Source of the DNA: Elysia crispata
Taxonomy: Eukaryota > Mollusca > Gastropoda > Plakobranchidae
Assembly (NCBI GenBank): GCA_033675545.1
Contig: JAWDGP010006598.1
Location: 93,501-157,500 of the forward strand
Reading direction: 5' to 3'
DNA: 64,000 nucleotides
Part shown: one piece after another, positions 1 through 28,570 of the stretch
How the letters are laid out: each line of letters begins with the position of its first letter
How positions within the stretch are numbered: the stretch's first letter is position 1
Notes under the pieces: model-generated
Seen by the model: only the letters and a program-made list of their open reading frames with translations
Database searches by the model: none
Told to the model about the DNA's origin: nothing
Position numbers and translations under genes: made by a program

Positions 1-1110
1 AGCACTTAAGTAAAATTTTCTTTTTATTTTTATAATTTGATATTTAAAAAGAATTTTTTCTTGATTAGTGGCACTTTGAATCTAATCTCCTACATTTTTT
101 GTGTTGGGCATAGGCTGAAAAGTATTGCTCCCTGAGTTTTAAAACCATCTACATGTTAGTGAGACTCCTAAAATAAGTCATTAAATTTTGCTTTTCGTTC
201 AAACCTGCCAATATGACTAAGAAGCTATCATACATTGCAGAAAAGCCTTGGCTTTATTTCTGCAAGGTCAAATGTGTCCTGATTATTATTAGGTTTTTAC
301 TTTTGTATAGACTCACAGATACTTTTTGTTGAGTGACAATTCAAAATCAAAACTTCCTTCCATCTTTTGGTCTTATTCTTAATTTGTTTTATCTGGATAC
401 TATCCAATAATATACAAGCTGTGTGCTGTCAAAACTATACTCTTGGCTCCATCAAAAAGTTTAAGGGCAAACTATGACTAAGTTTTACTCATTTTCAAAT
501 TGATGATCAGGTTTCCTAAATTTTTTGCCTTTAATTTCTGATTCATAATCTTCTCATTTACAACCTCTTCTAGGTTACCTCTCAATCTTAAGCAGATCTG
601 AGGCAATATTAGTGGGCCATAGATTGTACAGGTAGATGAGGTTGACATGACCTGGCCCTGCAATTTTTAGGCTCGATGACTAGTTTGGACAAATGATGTA
701 CATATTTCTCTAAAATCACAATCTTTCCCTCTATAAAACAATTAATATTTTTTATAATTTGGCTGAGATATGATTTAAAATGTAACACAAGTTTGGGGAA
801 CAAGAAACTGAGAAAAACACATTTAAAGTTAAGGAAAACTTTCATACGGAGTTGCAGATATCTTCGCAAAAACATACACAAAGTTGCCTTTAGGCTGTGA
901 AACTTTTTGACATGATGGAAAAATGGATGATTGTCCATGAGAAGCTAAAAGAAGATCTAAAGCTGAAAACCAGAATTTTCAACATTATATTTTGTTTCAT
1001 ATTTTTTCCTCTCATACATTTAGAGAGGATTTTTTATTGTTAACCATTGCTATTTTATTGCTTAAATCTGACAAGAATCTTAAAACCTTTGAAAATATTC
1101 TCCTCTCTAG
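1..1110 (+). other. TPR intron sequence upstream of the first visible exon
   Basis: AT-rich sequence before the first recognised TPR exon. I found no exon here with plausible splice sites and similarity to the part of TPR that should precede SPAVNQRFLFG. The 61-aa and 109-aa minus-strand open frames look like chance. It ends in a polypyrimidine-AG acceptor (ctcctctctag) at 1110. Confidence 0.5.
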
Positions 1111-3849
1111 CTCGCCAGCTGTGAACCAGCGCTTTTTGTTTGGTGCAGATAGTGGAAACACTTCAGACCTAGCTCAACTGGAATCACAAAGAGGTAAATT
1201 GAACTTGAGTGTGTGAGAAAATATGTTTACCCCTTTTGTTTACTTGATTCATCAATTTGGCATCTGACAGGTGTTAAAAAGCTACCAACTGTGCTGTTAA
1301 GTTCTTAAAGCAATAGCAAGCAACTGTCTCATTTTGAAACAGCTTTAGGCAAATGATTTGGAGTATGCTTTGTTAGCATTGGTACAATGTGCTAGATATA
1401 TCTTTGAGCATATTCCAAAGAGATTATTAAAAAAATGACTAGAACCTTATATTGAGAAATATCCTTGTAATGTCTTACCTATAATGATGCGTTTGCAGCC
1501 CTGGGTGTGGATGATACCCGTATGGACTTATCCCAGTTTGATGAGTCTGGTGGAAGAAGCATGCCAACTACTCCGACTGTCACAGGTGGGTCTAACATGC
1601 TAAGTCAAAAGCAGAACCCTACTGTTATACATTTTTGCGTTCAGATATTAAAAATGGCACAATGTACTCAGAAAGCAATAATTGTGCATGACTCTGGCTA
1701 AGCTGACCAATTTCGGAGAAGTTCATCAGATAGGTCTTAGAAAATTTTCTTTTATCATCAGTTTTTACTAGCATCCATTGCTTATGCTGGTGTTTGTTGA
1801 GCATTTTATCTTTGATTGAATTTTTTCAAGCTCAAAATCATAGCAGGCCTAAGTGCCTTGTTTACCTCATATTTTTATTCTAAAGATGAAAAAAGTAGAA
1901 AGGAATATGAGACCAGGGCAAAATGTGTAACGTTTTGTGCAAAAAGAAAAAAAAAAGTATCAGGAACCATCAAGATGCATGTTTTTGACCTCCTCAGTGA
2001 CACAATCAGATAGCTTCCCAAATGAAAGTCAAGAAGATGCAGACACCTTTTTGCAGGAATCAGAAAGTCAAGACTACAGGTCGGAAGTTCCTCTCAGTAA
2101 TGACTATCAAAGTTGGGGGTTCGTCAACAGGACATAATTTATTTTTAATAGATTTAATACGTCTCTGACGCATAACAGCTTTTTCCTGCTATCACCAAAA
2201 ATGTGGCTATTATGAACATCTGTTTTTGGATGGTTGGGGTTTATGTAAGATGGTATCACCAGACCTGAAATCAGTTGTGAGGGTTAGAGATTCTCCTTGT
2301 ACAAATTTTCTTTTCTCCTTCCTTTATTTATGAAAATGTTTTATGCCATTGTTTACACTCAGCCTCAGGCCTATTTTGGTTGAGCTGACTCATTTTCTTG
2401 CCATTCTTTTTGTTGAAGGTAATTCTCTGAGCTTACCATATTCAAAATATTTAGACCCAACTTTACTAAGTTAGGTCCTTTTAGGATAATGTCGATACTG
2501 AGGAAAGAATGAGTTTAAAATAAATCAAAACTCAAACTGTATTTTGTCTGGAACAAACAGCAGTTGTGCATTATAAATTTTGTTGAGATTCACGCAGTTT
2601 GAAAATATTTAAGGGAGGCTTATTGATGCTTTCTGTTATCTGAAAATTGGAAAACCCTTTTCTTTAATCTCTAAGGCTTGTGGTTTTGTTATTTATGTTA
2701 CAGATCAGGGGCAGCAGAGCAGGGCGGAGAAGAAGAGGATGATCTATTGGAGCGAGATGGGGATCCAGAGGAAGAGGTACCTGAGGAGGAAGTTACAGGG
2801 GAGGATGTTCCCTCCTCAGACCAACAAGGTAGCTTTATTTCTCCTTTTTAATCTCAATCTTCTGATTTGCACAAAAAATAAAAAATCAAATTAAAAAAAA
2901 ATGTTTTTTTTCTGGATATTTGTTTAGAAAAAAATATCTACCTTCACAATAATTTCTGTCTTGAAAACAAAGGAGATCTTTTTAAGAAAAAAATTTTTTT
3001 TCACAGATTTTGTAATTAGATATTGATCTCATTATTGTGTGTAAAAAGAAAAAAGACCTTTTGAAACTCACACCACTTTGTATATCTTGATCCATTTTAT
3101 GTAATTGAAGTCAAGATCAACGCAACATTGATTTGTTTTTAACTTTAGTGTCTTCTAAATGTCTGTTTTCAAAGTTTGGTAATCTGTGACAATTAATATA
3201 TGTTCCAAGAGTTTTCACTAAATACTTGATGAACAATTTTAGAGGGAAGGGCTAATTAATTTTTTTTTAATTTCATTCTTTGTTTGCATTTTATAAATAA
3301 TTATAATAATTGTCATTTGTACTTTGAGAAATATGAAAATCGAAAGAAAGGCACCACATGATAAAGTACTGTAGACTATACCAAATACTGTGCCACGTAT
3401 AGATAAAATTTGAATGGAAAAGCCATATAAAGTGTCGGAGACAAGATGGAAATTGAATTAATTACCTTTGATACTGCAAGTTTGATGTTTTGTCATGTTT
3501 TCCCCTTTTATGACTGAAGATGTCTTTAACCTACTAAATATTGTTCTGTTTTGCCTACTATGCAGCGTCAGGTGAAGGACCAAGTCGTCCTGGTCCTGGA
3601 AAGGAAGATCCAGAATCCTCTAATCAGGAAAAACCTGAAGGAACAGGTAAAGCATACCACTTTTCAGATTCAAATGTAGCTGATATTACTATGAAAAGAT
3701 AGGAAAGATCAAGTCTTGATTTCAAAATATTGAAAGCATCCAAATGTGAAGAGAGTTTCAGATTTAGAAATAGTGAAAGGTCAAGTTTTAATCGCAAACT
3801 TTCATTACTAAATTTGAAATTCTCCATAAACTTGTAATTTAAAAGTTAA

Positions 3850-3888
<39 letters not shown>

Positions 3889-4428
3889 GTTATTATTGGA
3901 TTAGATGTTTTTAAAATTTAATAGTATCATAATTTTTAAACTTATATTTTTGTAGGATTTAAATGTATATATTTGCCTTTTTTTCAACCTTCTACTCTAT
4001 ATAAATATTTTTCATTATTGTAAGTTTTGCCGTAAGATTTTTTTTTAAGTTATTGGTTTTACCAGTGTCTCTCACTTGCGTTATGATCTTTGTTTTAATT
4101 TTCAGCCAAGCCCCAAATAAAAAAGATAGTATGGGATGCGCCATCAGAGTCAACTACTAGTACTTCATCACTGCCCCAAGCTCAGCTAGCTATCGGAACA
4201 GTGCTTGGAGGCAATGCTATTCAGCCCCTCATATCTGGCCAGCCTCAACAGACACGGATCACACAGGGTCGTGCACATGGTCTCAGGAGAGGTGGTCCCA
4301 CCAGAGGCCGAGGGGGCCCACAGTTCTGGGGCTCCGGGGGAGCTAGCAGTACAGGAGCAAACCGAGGACCCTTCAGCTATAGACCAGGTCGTGGGGGACG
4401 AGGAGCAGGATTCAGGGGAGGACACTAA
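1111..4428 (+). CDS. TPR: Nucleoprotein TPR, C-terminal end (6 exons, gene truncated by window start)
   Basis: TPR is the large coiled-coil protein of the nuclear-pore basket, used in mRNA export surveillance and chromatin organisation. Only its disordered acidic and Gly/Arg-rich tail is here. Coding exons are 1111-1193, 1499-1585, 1998-2079, 2704-2828, 3566-3646 and 4106-4428, with TAA at 4426-4428. All junctions have GT/AG sites and keep phase, giving about 259 residues. Evidence for identity: RFLFGADSGNTSDLAQLESQ followed in the next exon by ESGGRSMPTTP, which matches human TPR RFRFG...SDLGQLASQ...ESGGRSVPTTP in order. An acidic stretch rich in EEE/EDD follows, then a basic RGG-type end (RRGGPTRGRGG, GRGGRGAGFRGGH). 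The donor of the third exon (AG|GTCGGA) is weak but is the site that keeps phase. The N-terminal coiled coil lies left of the window. Confidence 0.9.
3849..3898. repeat. (TTA)n microsatellite in a TPR intron
   Basis: About 16 TTA units, one altered to TTG, between TPR exons 3566-3646 and 4106-4428. Confidence 0.95.
4106..4428 (+). CDS. TPR: TPR terminal coding exon with RGG tail
   Basis: This is the largest visible TPR exon. It opens with a basic patch (AKPQIKKIVWDAP), passes through a Ser/Thr/Gln-rich linker, and ends in a run of Gly-Arg motifs. RGG tails of this kind are usually RNA-binding and arginine-methylated; that is family knowledge, not shown here. The acceptor is ttttaattttcag at 4096-4105. 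Overlapping open frames on both strands between 4186 and 4485 are shadows of this GC-richer exon. Confidence 0.88.
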
Positions 4429-4833
4429 CTTTTCTTGAAGACTTAAGTTCTTTTTCTTTTTTTGGAATGTAAAGTTTTTTCTCAACTTTGAAAATGGACT
4501 TCAAAGTTTTGAAAGTTATTTTTGATCAAGCAAATCTATTCCTAAAAATGTTGATTTTTTAAAATTATTTTGCATGTTTTAACAAGAGTTCTTTTGGAAT
4601 GATTGCAGAATCACCTTGATATTGTGCTCGCTACCATACCTGCAATATATCTATAAATCAATGATTTTCTACGATTTTGATGTGTTCAGGATTTCACTTT
4701 ACTACATCTACAAAAAAAAACTGCTTTGAGACCATGCTTTTAACAATGATGAAATAATTTTTTTTTTGCTTTTCATATTGCTTTTCCTATGTTACTAATG
4801 TGAAGCTATCATTGTTGTAGAGTTATGAATAAA
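4429..4833 (+). other. TPR: TPR 3' UTR with candidate polyadenylation signal
   Basis: AT-rich sequence after the TPR stop. A canonical AATAAA at 4828-4833 is a reasonable poly(A) signal, giving a 3' UTR of about 400 bases. Other A/T-rich hexamers nearby cannot be excluded. Confidence 0.45.
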
Positions 4834-6062
4834 AACATTGTTATCATTAAGCTGCTTTGTTACAAGTTTTATATTTTTGTCTTTTATTTGTTGGTGGAGA
4901 TTATGCGAATTGTTGTGGGTTCAAGATATAAAATTCAGAAATCCATTTGGAAATATCTTAAGTTAAGAGAAAAAAAACCAGCCAGCCAGCTATTCTACCT
5001 CCCGATCACTATCAGGTTTTATCTGTTTATATGCGTCATATTCAAGAGAAATAATGTTAAGTGAGGGAACAAAAGATGAATGAAAGAGGAAATCTGGTGG
5101 AATGTACTTTATATACTATCCAATATTCTAAAAAAACTTGATGAACATACTTTGCCAATTTGATTAATTTGGTGCCATTCCATTAGTTTCAAGATATTTT
5201 CTTTAGGGGATGTTTAAGGACTAGAAATAAAATTTTTCCGACCTTGATGCATCAGTAGTAGAATTTGAGTTCCATGACTCAAAGAGCCATTGGCTTGATT
5301 TTGTTGTTACTTATACTTTCATGTTTTGAAAGAAAAGAAAGGTTTGAATTTGAAGGCATTTAGATCTAGGACTGGTCTATACAAAATGTGATTTCAAAAA
5401 CAGTTGTGGTACATAGTTGGAGGTCATGAGCTCTACTTCAAGTTGTTAGCATCACAAGCGATAGCATCTGCAAGAAGGCACAATGATGTGAAATTTTAAG
5501 TATAAAAAAAAAGGAAACGTAAAACATGCACATGATAGAACATTTTACAGTAAAATTATCTAGTTCTGCTTAGATCTTCAAAATGCTTCTGATTGTCAAA
5601 AAGAATTCACAACTTCCAACAAAGTGGCACAACTCTGTGAAATCGCTTTCCCTATTATCTACATGTGACTTAATTGTGAACTGACGATTTTAGCTAGATT
5701 CACATTTCTTGAGGCATAAAATATGTTGATAAGAGTTTTTTGATTATCATGTAAATGACAATGATGTGATTTTAGATCTAGAAGATAAATTGGTAAAGGA
5801 TGATTAGGTTGTAAAAGCTGATTTAGTCAGAAAAAGCAGGACTTTTAAAGAAGGTGAAGAGCCTGATTTGGTGCAGTCTTTTAGTTTCATAGGGGTGACA
5901 TAGAGATAATCATTTATATGAACTTAAGCTTTCACAAAATTTGCATTGGTGATGAAATTATTCATGAGTGAGACTTGGAGAGGTTAAACAATTTAGAATT
6001 AACATTCAGGAATTGGGGACTGAATTTGAAAAGAGGTTTCTGTAGAGAAGTTAAAATTATTA
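4834..6062. other. Intergenic spacer between convergent TPR and HADHA, first part
   Basis: No gene seen. The 79-aa plus frame at 4825-5064 has no recognisable domain and looks like chance. Sequence around 5445-5665 matches a second copy at about 21960-22185 (listed separately). Confidence 0.5.
5445..5665 (+). repeat. Dispersed repeat, copy A
   Basis: This stretch aligns by eye, with small gaps, to 21960-22185 in the same orientation. Shared blocks include gttgttarcat, a run around gcatctgc, tagatcttcaaaatgctt, cacaacttccaa and ctctktgaaatc followed by ccctatta. The copies are diverged but collinear over about 220 bp. No coding sequence or terminal repeats are obvious. It could be a SINE or an internal piece of a larger element. 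Confidence 0.6.
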
Positions 6063-7031
6063 CAGTGCACTCCTGATATATCAACATAATAAGGGTCCAA
6101 AATTTCTATGTTGATATAAAGATCTCTCTTTTAAATACCCTATTTTTTAATTACACAATATGTACTTTAAACACGCAGTTTTATACTTAAACAGTTAAGG
6201 GGAAGTGATTATTCATGGCTTGTAAACTTTCAGTTACCTTCCTTGTTTTGAAAAATTCAATAAGTACTGTGACTTTCCTTTTGCACACTCACATTCTCTC
6301 CCTCCCCTAGATCTAGATTCAACTAGTGGGCTCTGCAGGCAGTGTTAGCCTAGTCTGGGCTGAATGACTGCATCACTCTCTTGATTGGAGAGGTCACAAC
6401 ACACCTACCACTCAGCCTGGTAGGCTAAGGCCAGTCCCAGCTTAGCTCTGTAGCATCTGGCCTAGCTCGCACCTGACATGCGTGGCCTGTTTTTCGACAC
6501 TGTTGAATAGGCCGTCTGACAGATCTGTGAGCAGGCTGGGCAAGAGAGTGACCCTGCGCAAATAAACAGATTTAAGTCTGTTTGTTTGCACTGTGCGAGC
6601 TAGGCCAGAAGCTACAGAGCTCTGCTGGGACCGGCCTTAGCCCCAGCAATCCCTGTGACACACTGATACACTGCGCTATGGGCCCAGTGGTCACATCATA
6701 GTTCACCCCCTGCCCCTCCCCATCTTTATCATCCCACCACACCTCCAGTCACAGCCACAAAGGGATTACCACTCGCTTGGCGGCCAGCATGAGGCATTCG
6801 AAAAGAGACAAAGACTTGAATGAGATTATCTTGTCACTGGTCCTCTTTTGCCCGCTTATCTTGATGTTATGGGTGATGATATAAGAGAAAAGGAGAGAGA
6901 GATTGTCGATATAGAGAGCTGTAATTACAAACAGCAAACAGCAAACAGAGAGAAAAATTCGGACTTTATATAGTATCTCGATATAAGAAAAACGTCGACA
7001 GAGGCGATGTCGATATAAGTGGTTTGCACTG
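6063..7031. mobile_element. Candidate non-autonomous DNA transposon with terminal inverted repeats
   Basis: The ends are CAGTGCACTCCTGATATATC (left) and, read on the other strand, CAGTGCAAACCACTTATATC (right). They share CAGTGCA and TATATC followed by (A/G)ACAT, with a few mismatches. A CAGT-type end with dyad AT-rich subterminal sequence is typical of pogo/Tigger-like members of the Tc1/mariner superfamily. The interior is GC-richer than the flanks and contains a strong foldback. No transposase frame is present. The expected TA target duplication is present on the left (6061-6062) but not clean on the right, so the boundary or class may be wrong. Confidence 0.5.
6423..6642. repeat. Foldback (inverted repeat) inside the 6.1-7.0 kb element
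   Basis: The arm at 6423-6472 and the reverse complement of 6593-6642 agree at about 46 of 50 positions, both beginning GGCTAAGGCC and ending GGCCTAGCTCGCAC. The loop of about 120 bp holds a further near-palindrome at about 6557-6590, centred on tttaa. RNA from either strand could form a long hairpin. Confidence 0.75.
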
Positions 7032-10000
7032 TTTTATTATGAGAGATATTTTTTTTATATACCATAGATACTGAAAATGCAAGAGCAAAGACAAAACGAT
7101 TTTGAAAGTGCAGCTTGCACACTATATACTTCAAACAACCCGAGTGTAAAAAGATACCATGTCCAACAAAATGTCTTAAAGATAGGCATCATGACAATTA
7201 AAAGTTGCGGGCAAGTTGAAATTGGCACGTTTTGAATTCTAGGTTAATTCGAAGTCAATCTTAACAATATAAATTCGAAGTCTGCAAACATTTGATTTAT
7301 TCAGTCATCAATTCATCCTTTCTTAAGAGAAAAGCATAGATCATAACTTCAGAGAAGACAACGAAGGGCTTAGTCTGAGAGTGTGAGTTTCACCTATCTA
7401 TACAGACAGCATGCACCTAGTAGGAAGAAGGAAGAAGGCACTGTTAGGTAAGGTTCAGGTGTGCCTTCCTGGATTGAAAAGAACAGCTAGGGTATCTGAA
7501 CCAATCATTTTTGGTTATATCTAATAGTCCATTTGTCATACTTGGAGTTGCCCCATTTTTATTGTGCAATGCATGCTACCTTTGAATAGGTATGGGTAGG
7601 GTGAGATGTGTGGGGGGAAGTTGGGGTCTAGATAGGCATAATATCTACAAGTACAACAATGAATGTTGTTTGCTTATTGTAAATGCTTTGAAAACTCGTC
7701 CTTTGAGGGATCAAAGAGACAACCACTCTTCAAACAAACTGTCAACTCATCGATGAAAGAGATAGCAATATTGACCCAAAGTTGATTTTTATAGATGGCA
7801 TGAATTTGATGAGAATCCATTTTTGATTGTAAGTACTGTACTGTGTTAGTTTTTAAAGAGAAATACTGATACTTGACCTGAATTCTCTCCCCTTAATAAC
7901 CCATGAAAGTTTTTTCTATTTCTTAAGGATATTGCACTTGCATTTGAGGCATATCTCAAGGATTCTATATCCTAGTATATGTACTTCACTTCTTACAGGT
8001 ATAGCCATTATTTCTCTGAAATGCCTAGATAGTATGCAGCCTGTCTGCTGTCTCACAGCTTGAAATTTGGTGATTTCTCAGTGGCGTCAATTCACATTGC
8101 TGCTGTTTGTTCATGTTTTAATCTACTCATCCCTCTTTTCCATATATTTTCATCCTTTAAATTCATAACCATCAGGAGTTTCTATCTATAGGCTTTGTGT
8201 CAACAGTAAATGTTGCAAGATAAGTCACTTGATTAAAAAATTAATGCAATAACTTCAAATTACAATTTAGAAGTCAGTTTTTGATCCTGCCCTGTTTAAA
8301 ATAAAAGCAAAAAAAAACAAAACATGCACACATTTCGAAGAATTTTCCACAAATTCAGCTGAGAATTTTTTTTTTATATTTCTTCTAAAGAGAGAGACAG
8401 ACAGATAGACCAAGAGATATGGAGAAGGGAGGGAAGGCAATAAAAGATTGTTTTAGGGACATCTGAAATAGAAGAAGGGTTTCTTGATGAACATCTTCCC
8501 AATAACCTTTCTTACTTTGATATTCTATGGTATCCTGATCATATTGCCTGCTTTTGAAAGAAATTTACATAACTTAATAATACTTTTCTCTTCTTTTTTT
8601 TTTGTCAGAATTCTCTGTAAAAAAAAATATACCTTCTTTTGACTACACACACTTAGCTATCTTAAAATTAAATCAACTATATAGTATTGGTAACACACAA
8701 GCAGTGAGCACTATGGAGAAAAATATAATAACAGATGGATAGTGGACTTAAACTAAAGTTGGGCAAAGTGCCTGAAGTAATTATGAAGATGACATCTCAA
8801 AAAGCATAGACGTTAGTTTGAAAAATAGTATACAATTTAATTTCATTCATGAGTTCCCTATAACTTTAAGTGAAGTCTAATTATATCATTAAATTAAATG
8901 ACATGAAGAAGATAATACAACAAAAGGTGAAAAAAAGAAAAAAGTTGCATACAATTATAAAACTGTGTATAAGGCTAAGCTCATTCATAAATGCACAAAT
9001 AATGGTAAACAGTCTCAATTCACACATCTCTGATTGGTCCAATTGTAAGGCATCAATAAAATCAACCCGGATTCGATTCAAAATTATCACAATAACTGCA
9101 CCACTTAAACTATCCTGATAAAAAAATCTGTGATATCAATATCAACTTACCGTACATTTATCTTATAGCAAAATCACACACCAAAAAAAATTTCTTTTGG
9201 TCCACAAACTCAAGTTTCTATCTGTCTAAATTTCATTGTACATATTTAATAAGTTAAAATGAAATGTTTGACACAAAAAACAAGCAATGTTACGCAAAAC
9301 TGCCCTTGCTTTTATGAGGGTAGCCAACCACATTAAAGCTACAGCATTAAGTCTAATTAGTTTTGCAAATAATTTTATTTATTAAATTTAAAACTATCAA
9401 AGATCTTCCTAGGAAAGTTTTGTAAGGCTGTCCAAGTGCAACTTATACTTTTTGAAGTTGCATATCCATCTGATTTTGTCTAGCAAACTCACATTTAGGT
9501 CTTCTTTTAGTCTTTACAGAGGAAAAATAAATAGTAAAATTACAAATTCAAACTTGGTAAATTGGAAAATCAGGATGTGATAGTTGTGGGTAAAGTTGAG
9601 CTGTAAAAAAAAACATACTGAGTTGAGCATAAAGAAATGAAAACCCATAATTTCAATAGCCATAAAGCATTTCTTTTGGTAATTATTTAAAACTTTTTCT
9701 GCACAAATTAAGAAATAACTTTAGGCATGAAAAAAAAAAAAGTTGCATTGAAGTTTTGCTAATTGTTGACATATCACTTTGCAGGAATATAATTTTCACA
9801 CTCACTTTTGTATTAGCATGTTACATCCATCCACTGTACCAGTTATTTAGCAGTCATGGCAACTTTCTTTCCGATACAAACTTAGTAAGATAAAGAATGA
9901 TTTCATAAATCAACTTCCTGATTTACGCAACCAGAGGTAGAAAAAAGAAATTAGATCTCTTATAAAGAGCAAAGGAACCAAGCTGACTTCTGCACATGTT

Positions 10001-10146
10001 CATGAGCTAGTGGTCTTATTGTGTGCTAATCCAATTTGAGGGGCACACATAGACACCATAAGCCAACGATCCTTACTATCACAACAACGGAAAAAAATTT
10101 ATATAAAAAGATACACTTCAGTCTCACACAAACGAATTGTCATGAA
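7032..10146. other. Intergenic spacer plus probable HADHA 3' UTR
   Basis: No gene recognised. Open frames at 8870-9118 (+), 8881-9090 (-) and others are short, low-complexity and unsupported by splice sites. The part nearest 10146 should include the HADHA 3' UTR. A minus-strand AATAAA (plus-strand tttatt) at 9374-9379 is one possible poly(A) signal, about 770 bases past the stop, but this is weak. Confidence 0.4.
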
Positions 10147-25723
<15,577 letters not shown>

Positions 25724-28417
25724 CTGAAATGAATCATAATTGTAATGCCTCTAATTAGGACTTGAAATTCATTTGATAATCAAGCAAACATATATGAATT
25801 GCCTCTAGATTTGATATTTAAAATACAGGGAGGAAATCCTTGGTCAAGCAATTAAAATACAATTCACTTGAGGATTTACATTGTTTCTTTATTAATAATG
25901 TTCAAGGCATAATCATAATTCTCTATGTCTAATGATCCAGTAATGGAGGCAAAAAGGGAAATGAGTTAGGTGCAGATTTCCTGAGGCTGCTTGCACCAAA
26001 GAAAGGTGTAATTTTTTTCCTGCTCCTGTGAATACTACACTTCTTTTTTATTTTCATTCCTTGGAATACTATTGATAGAACCGAACACTTAACTTCATCC
26101 CAAAATATTTTTGGGTCTCATTCTCTACACACCTGACGGTAACTAGACACTGCCATAATGGCGGTGAAGAGTCATAACTGGTACTCGAACCTAGAACTAG
26201 ATATGGAACATGTCTCAAAATAGAAATAACTTTAAAAATTTGAACTTATCTATGTTGATCCCTACAAAATTTCTCAGTAGCATAGAGTTTTCCTAAGAAA
26301 ACAAACCAGATTTTGAGGTCTTTTGTTGAAATTATGAAATGCCAATGTAGAAGTGCTAGGTCCTAAGTGTTGCTAGATTACTTCCATCGTGGATGCCTTG
26401 TTACAGCATCATACATCATATTGGTTAAGCAAATTCAAAGATATTTCAGGAACAAGTTTTCCTCTAGATCTAGAGCTTCTTTGGGATATTTTCTACTTCA
26501 TACCATTTTCTCTATGCCTTTCAAAAAAAAAAAAAAAAATTTTCTGGACAATGTTAAGATATGCTTAAATTATCTTTTCATCGCTTTGAAATTGAAGGGC
26601 AAAATTAGACCTAGAGCCGTATTCATGTGAAGGTGTAAAGTTAGAAAAATCAACGTAGCTCGTCTAATTTTTTTTTTACTAGACTAGTCCGTATTCATGG
26701 CAGATTTTGGACGTAGACTAGCTACGTAAAAAAAAAGGCTTGAAAGTCTCTTAAATAGGAAGCTATGTTGAATTTTTGCAGATATTGGCCCACCTCACGC
26801 CGGGCTTTGCAATTGAATGTTTCCCGACGAAATCAAAACTTGTAATTTAATGGATTTTAGAGCGACACAAAAATGCATATAGTTAAATCTTGAAAAGTAT
26901 TTATTCACGACGATCAAAACCTTCATATTAGTGTTCAGCATATCGAATTCATTAAGAAAAATATAATTTTAAAGCTTAGGGTAAGTTGGGCCAATATCTG
27001 CAATAATACCAAAATTTTAAGGAAATGGCTTTGAAATCTTGAATCATAATCAAGAACCATCATAAATTCATAACTTTATTCCTGAAGATTGGTGGGTGAA
27101 ATTTTTCATTTGCACTCGAATTAAGATTGTAGATCTAAATTATAAGGAACAAATAGACTTGTAATGTCTAAAATTTAGCACTTAGTCCAGCCTCGAGTCA
27201 GGTGTGACTTTACGCCAAAATTTAGCACTAAAAAGTTCCCACGAATAGCTCGTAGGGCTAAATTTAATTTTTAGACTTAAGCTAGTCAAATTTTTGGTCC
27301 TAACCCTTCTCATGAATACGTCTTGTATAGTGTCAAAAGTCCAAGTCAAATTTCTACCTTGTTCCTGCAGCCTAAAAACTGATTTTATTTTTTCATTCCA
27401 TAGATGCATTTTGGGTTGGGACTCATTTGAAGCTGTGAGGATATGGCATTTATCATTTATCTGATATGTGTGACAATACTAGAAGCTGGGGACCGATGTC
27501 ATACAGAGCACATGAGACCCTTTTAAGTTTTATTGTAAAAATGAGAAGATGAAGCTTCAAATATAGGCTTACGTTACTAGTCTCACTTTTTGAAGTAAGT
27601 TGATTAGAATAAACTGTGAATTAAAAAAACCGTTTTGGTTTTCTGCGAAAAACACAAAAATCAACGTACAACCTAGTGAGAGTCAAAATAGAAATGGAAT
27701 TAAAAAGTTCCCATTTCTTTTTTTGTGCTGCCCTTGGTTTAAAAGAAAAAATAAACTAAAACTTAGCAGCACAGAGTTAGATCTACCACAAATACTCATC
27801 CCTGAATTTAAAACTAGACCTTCAAGCCAGTTAACTCTAAACCTTTAGATCTGTAAATTTAAATTGATCCAGGCCTTTATAGTTTAGAATCTAGAGCTAT
27901 TTCACTAACATAAATCTATGTATTGTAACTCACTAGGGGCAAACGTCGGCCTGAGTCTCTGTGCGACTCTGAGTATGCGAAAACTTGCCATTTATCTGTT
28001 TGTACTTTGAATCAGTTTAGACCGAATTTTAATGTTTTGTTTTTTGTTCTTGAATATTGTCTAGATTAAATGTTTGGAAAGCCTTAACCAGCCCTAGATT
28101 GTACCATCATACAGCTGTGGCCGGCTAGCAATGAAATTTAGCTGGGTAGAGTTAATGGTTCAGGTCGATATATCGAGATCGAGAACATTGAGGGTTAGCA
28201 ATGGAGGCATGAAAAACACTTATCTAGTTATTGGTTAGCAAAGCAAATTTTGATACTGGTGGTCCCACGATGTGCGCTCGATTGTACCTTATAAATATAT
28301 AATTATCTTTGTTCTAAGAATTCTTGCAAAGTGATTTGATGTCAACCTGTTCGATCAATGTCTAAACTGGGCATTTAGTCATGTAGCATTAGAAAAAAAA
28401 ATACTCACATCATTTAC
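25724..28417. other. Probable HADHA first intron
   Basis: No exon could be established between the second coding exon of HADHA and the candidate 5' exon at about 28.4-28.6 kb. It contains a candidate terminal-inverted-repeat element (26613-27323) and poly(A)/poly(T) runs. Open frames at 26367-26630, 27182-27409 and 27600-27848 show no recognisable domain. Confidence 0.45.
26613..27323. mobile_element. Candidate MITE with CGTATTCATG termini
   Basis: The left end (ccgtattcatgtgaagg) and the reverse complement of the right end (acgtattcatgagaaggg) match over about 17 bases. A third, internal copy of ccgtattcatg at about 26689 suggests a nested or internally duplicated structure. There is no coding capacity. 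A target-site duplication could not be fixed by eye, so the class is unknown. Confidence 0.4.
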
Positions 28418-28570
28418 CTGAAACAGACTGAGCTTCATTATTTTCGTTTCTTGCGCTTGTAACCCGAGTTTGATTACTTTTTCTTCTTTTTGCAACTCAT
28501 TTTGAATCCTTAAATGATGGAAGTGTAGTAGCAACAGCAGTAGTAGAACCAGTATACGTTGCAACAGCAA
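28418..28570 (-). other. Candidate HADHA 5' exon (unresolved)
   Basis: The minus strand has an open frame starting at 28570 and a good donor (TTTCAG|GTAAATG) at 28417/28418. The annotated downstream exon begins in the phase that needs one base from its predecessor. In that phase the stretch is open for about 29 codons (with RRKSNQTR and ENNEAQSVS) but has no ATG, and a TGA closes it at about 28500. In the phase with an ATG the peptide is Leu-rich, and joining requires a shifted acceptor 5 bases inside the next exon. It may be a 5' UTR exon, a wrong guess, or a sign of a sequence error. Confidence 0.3.
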
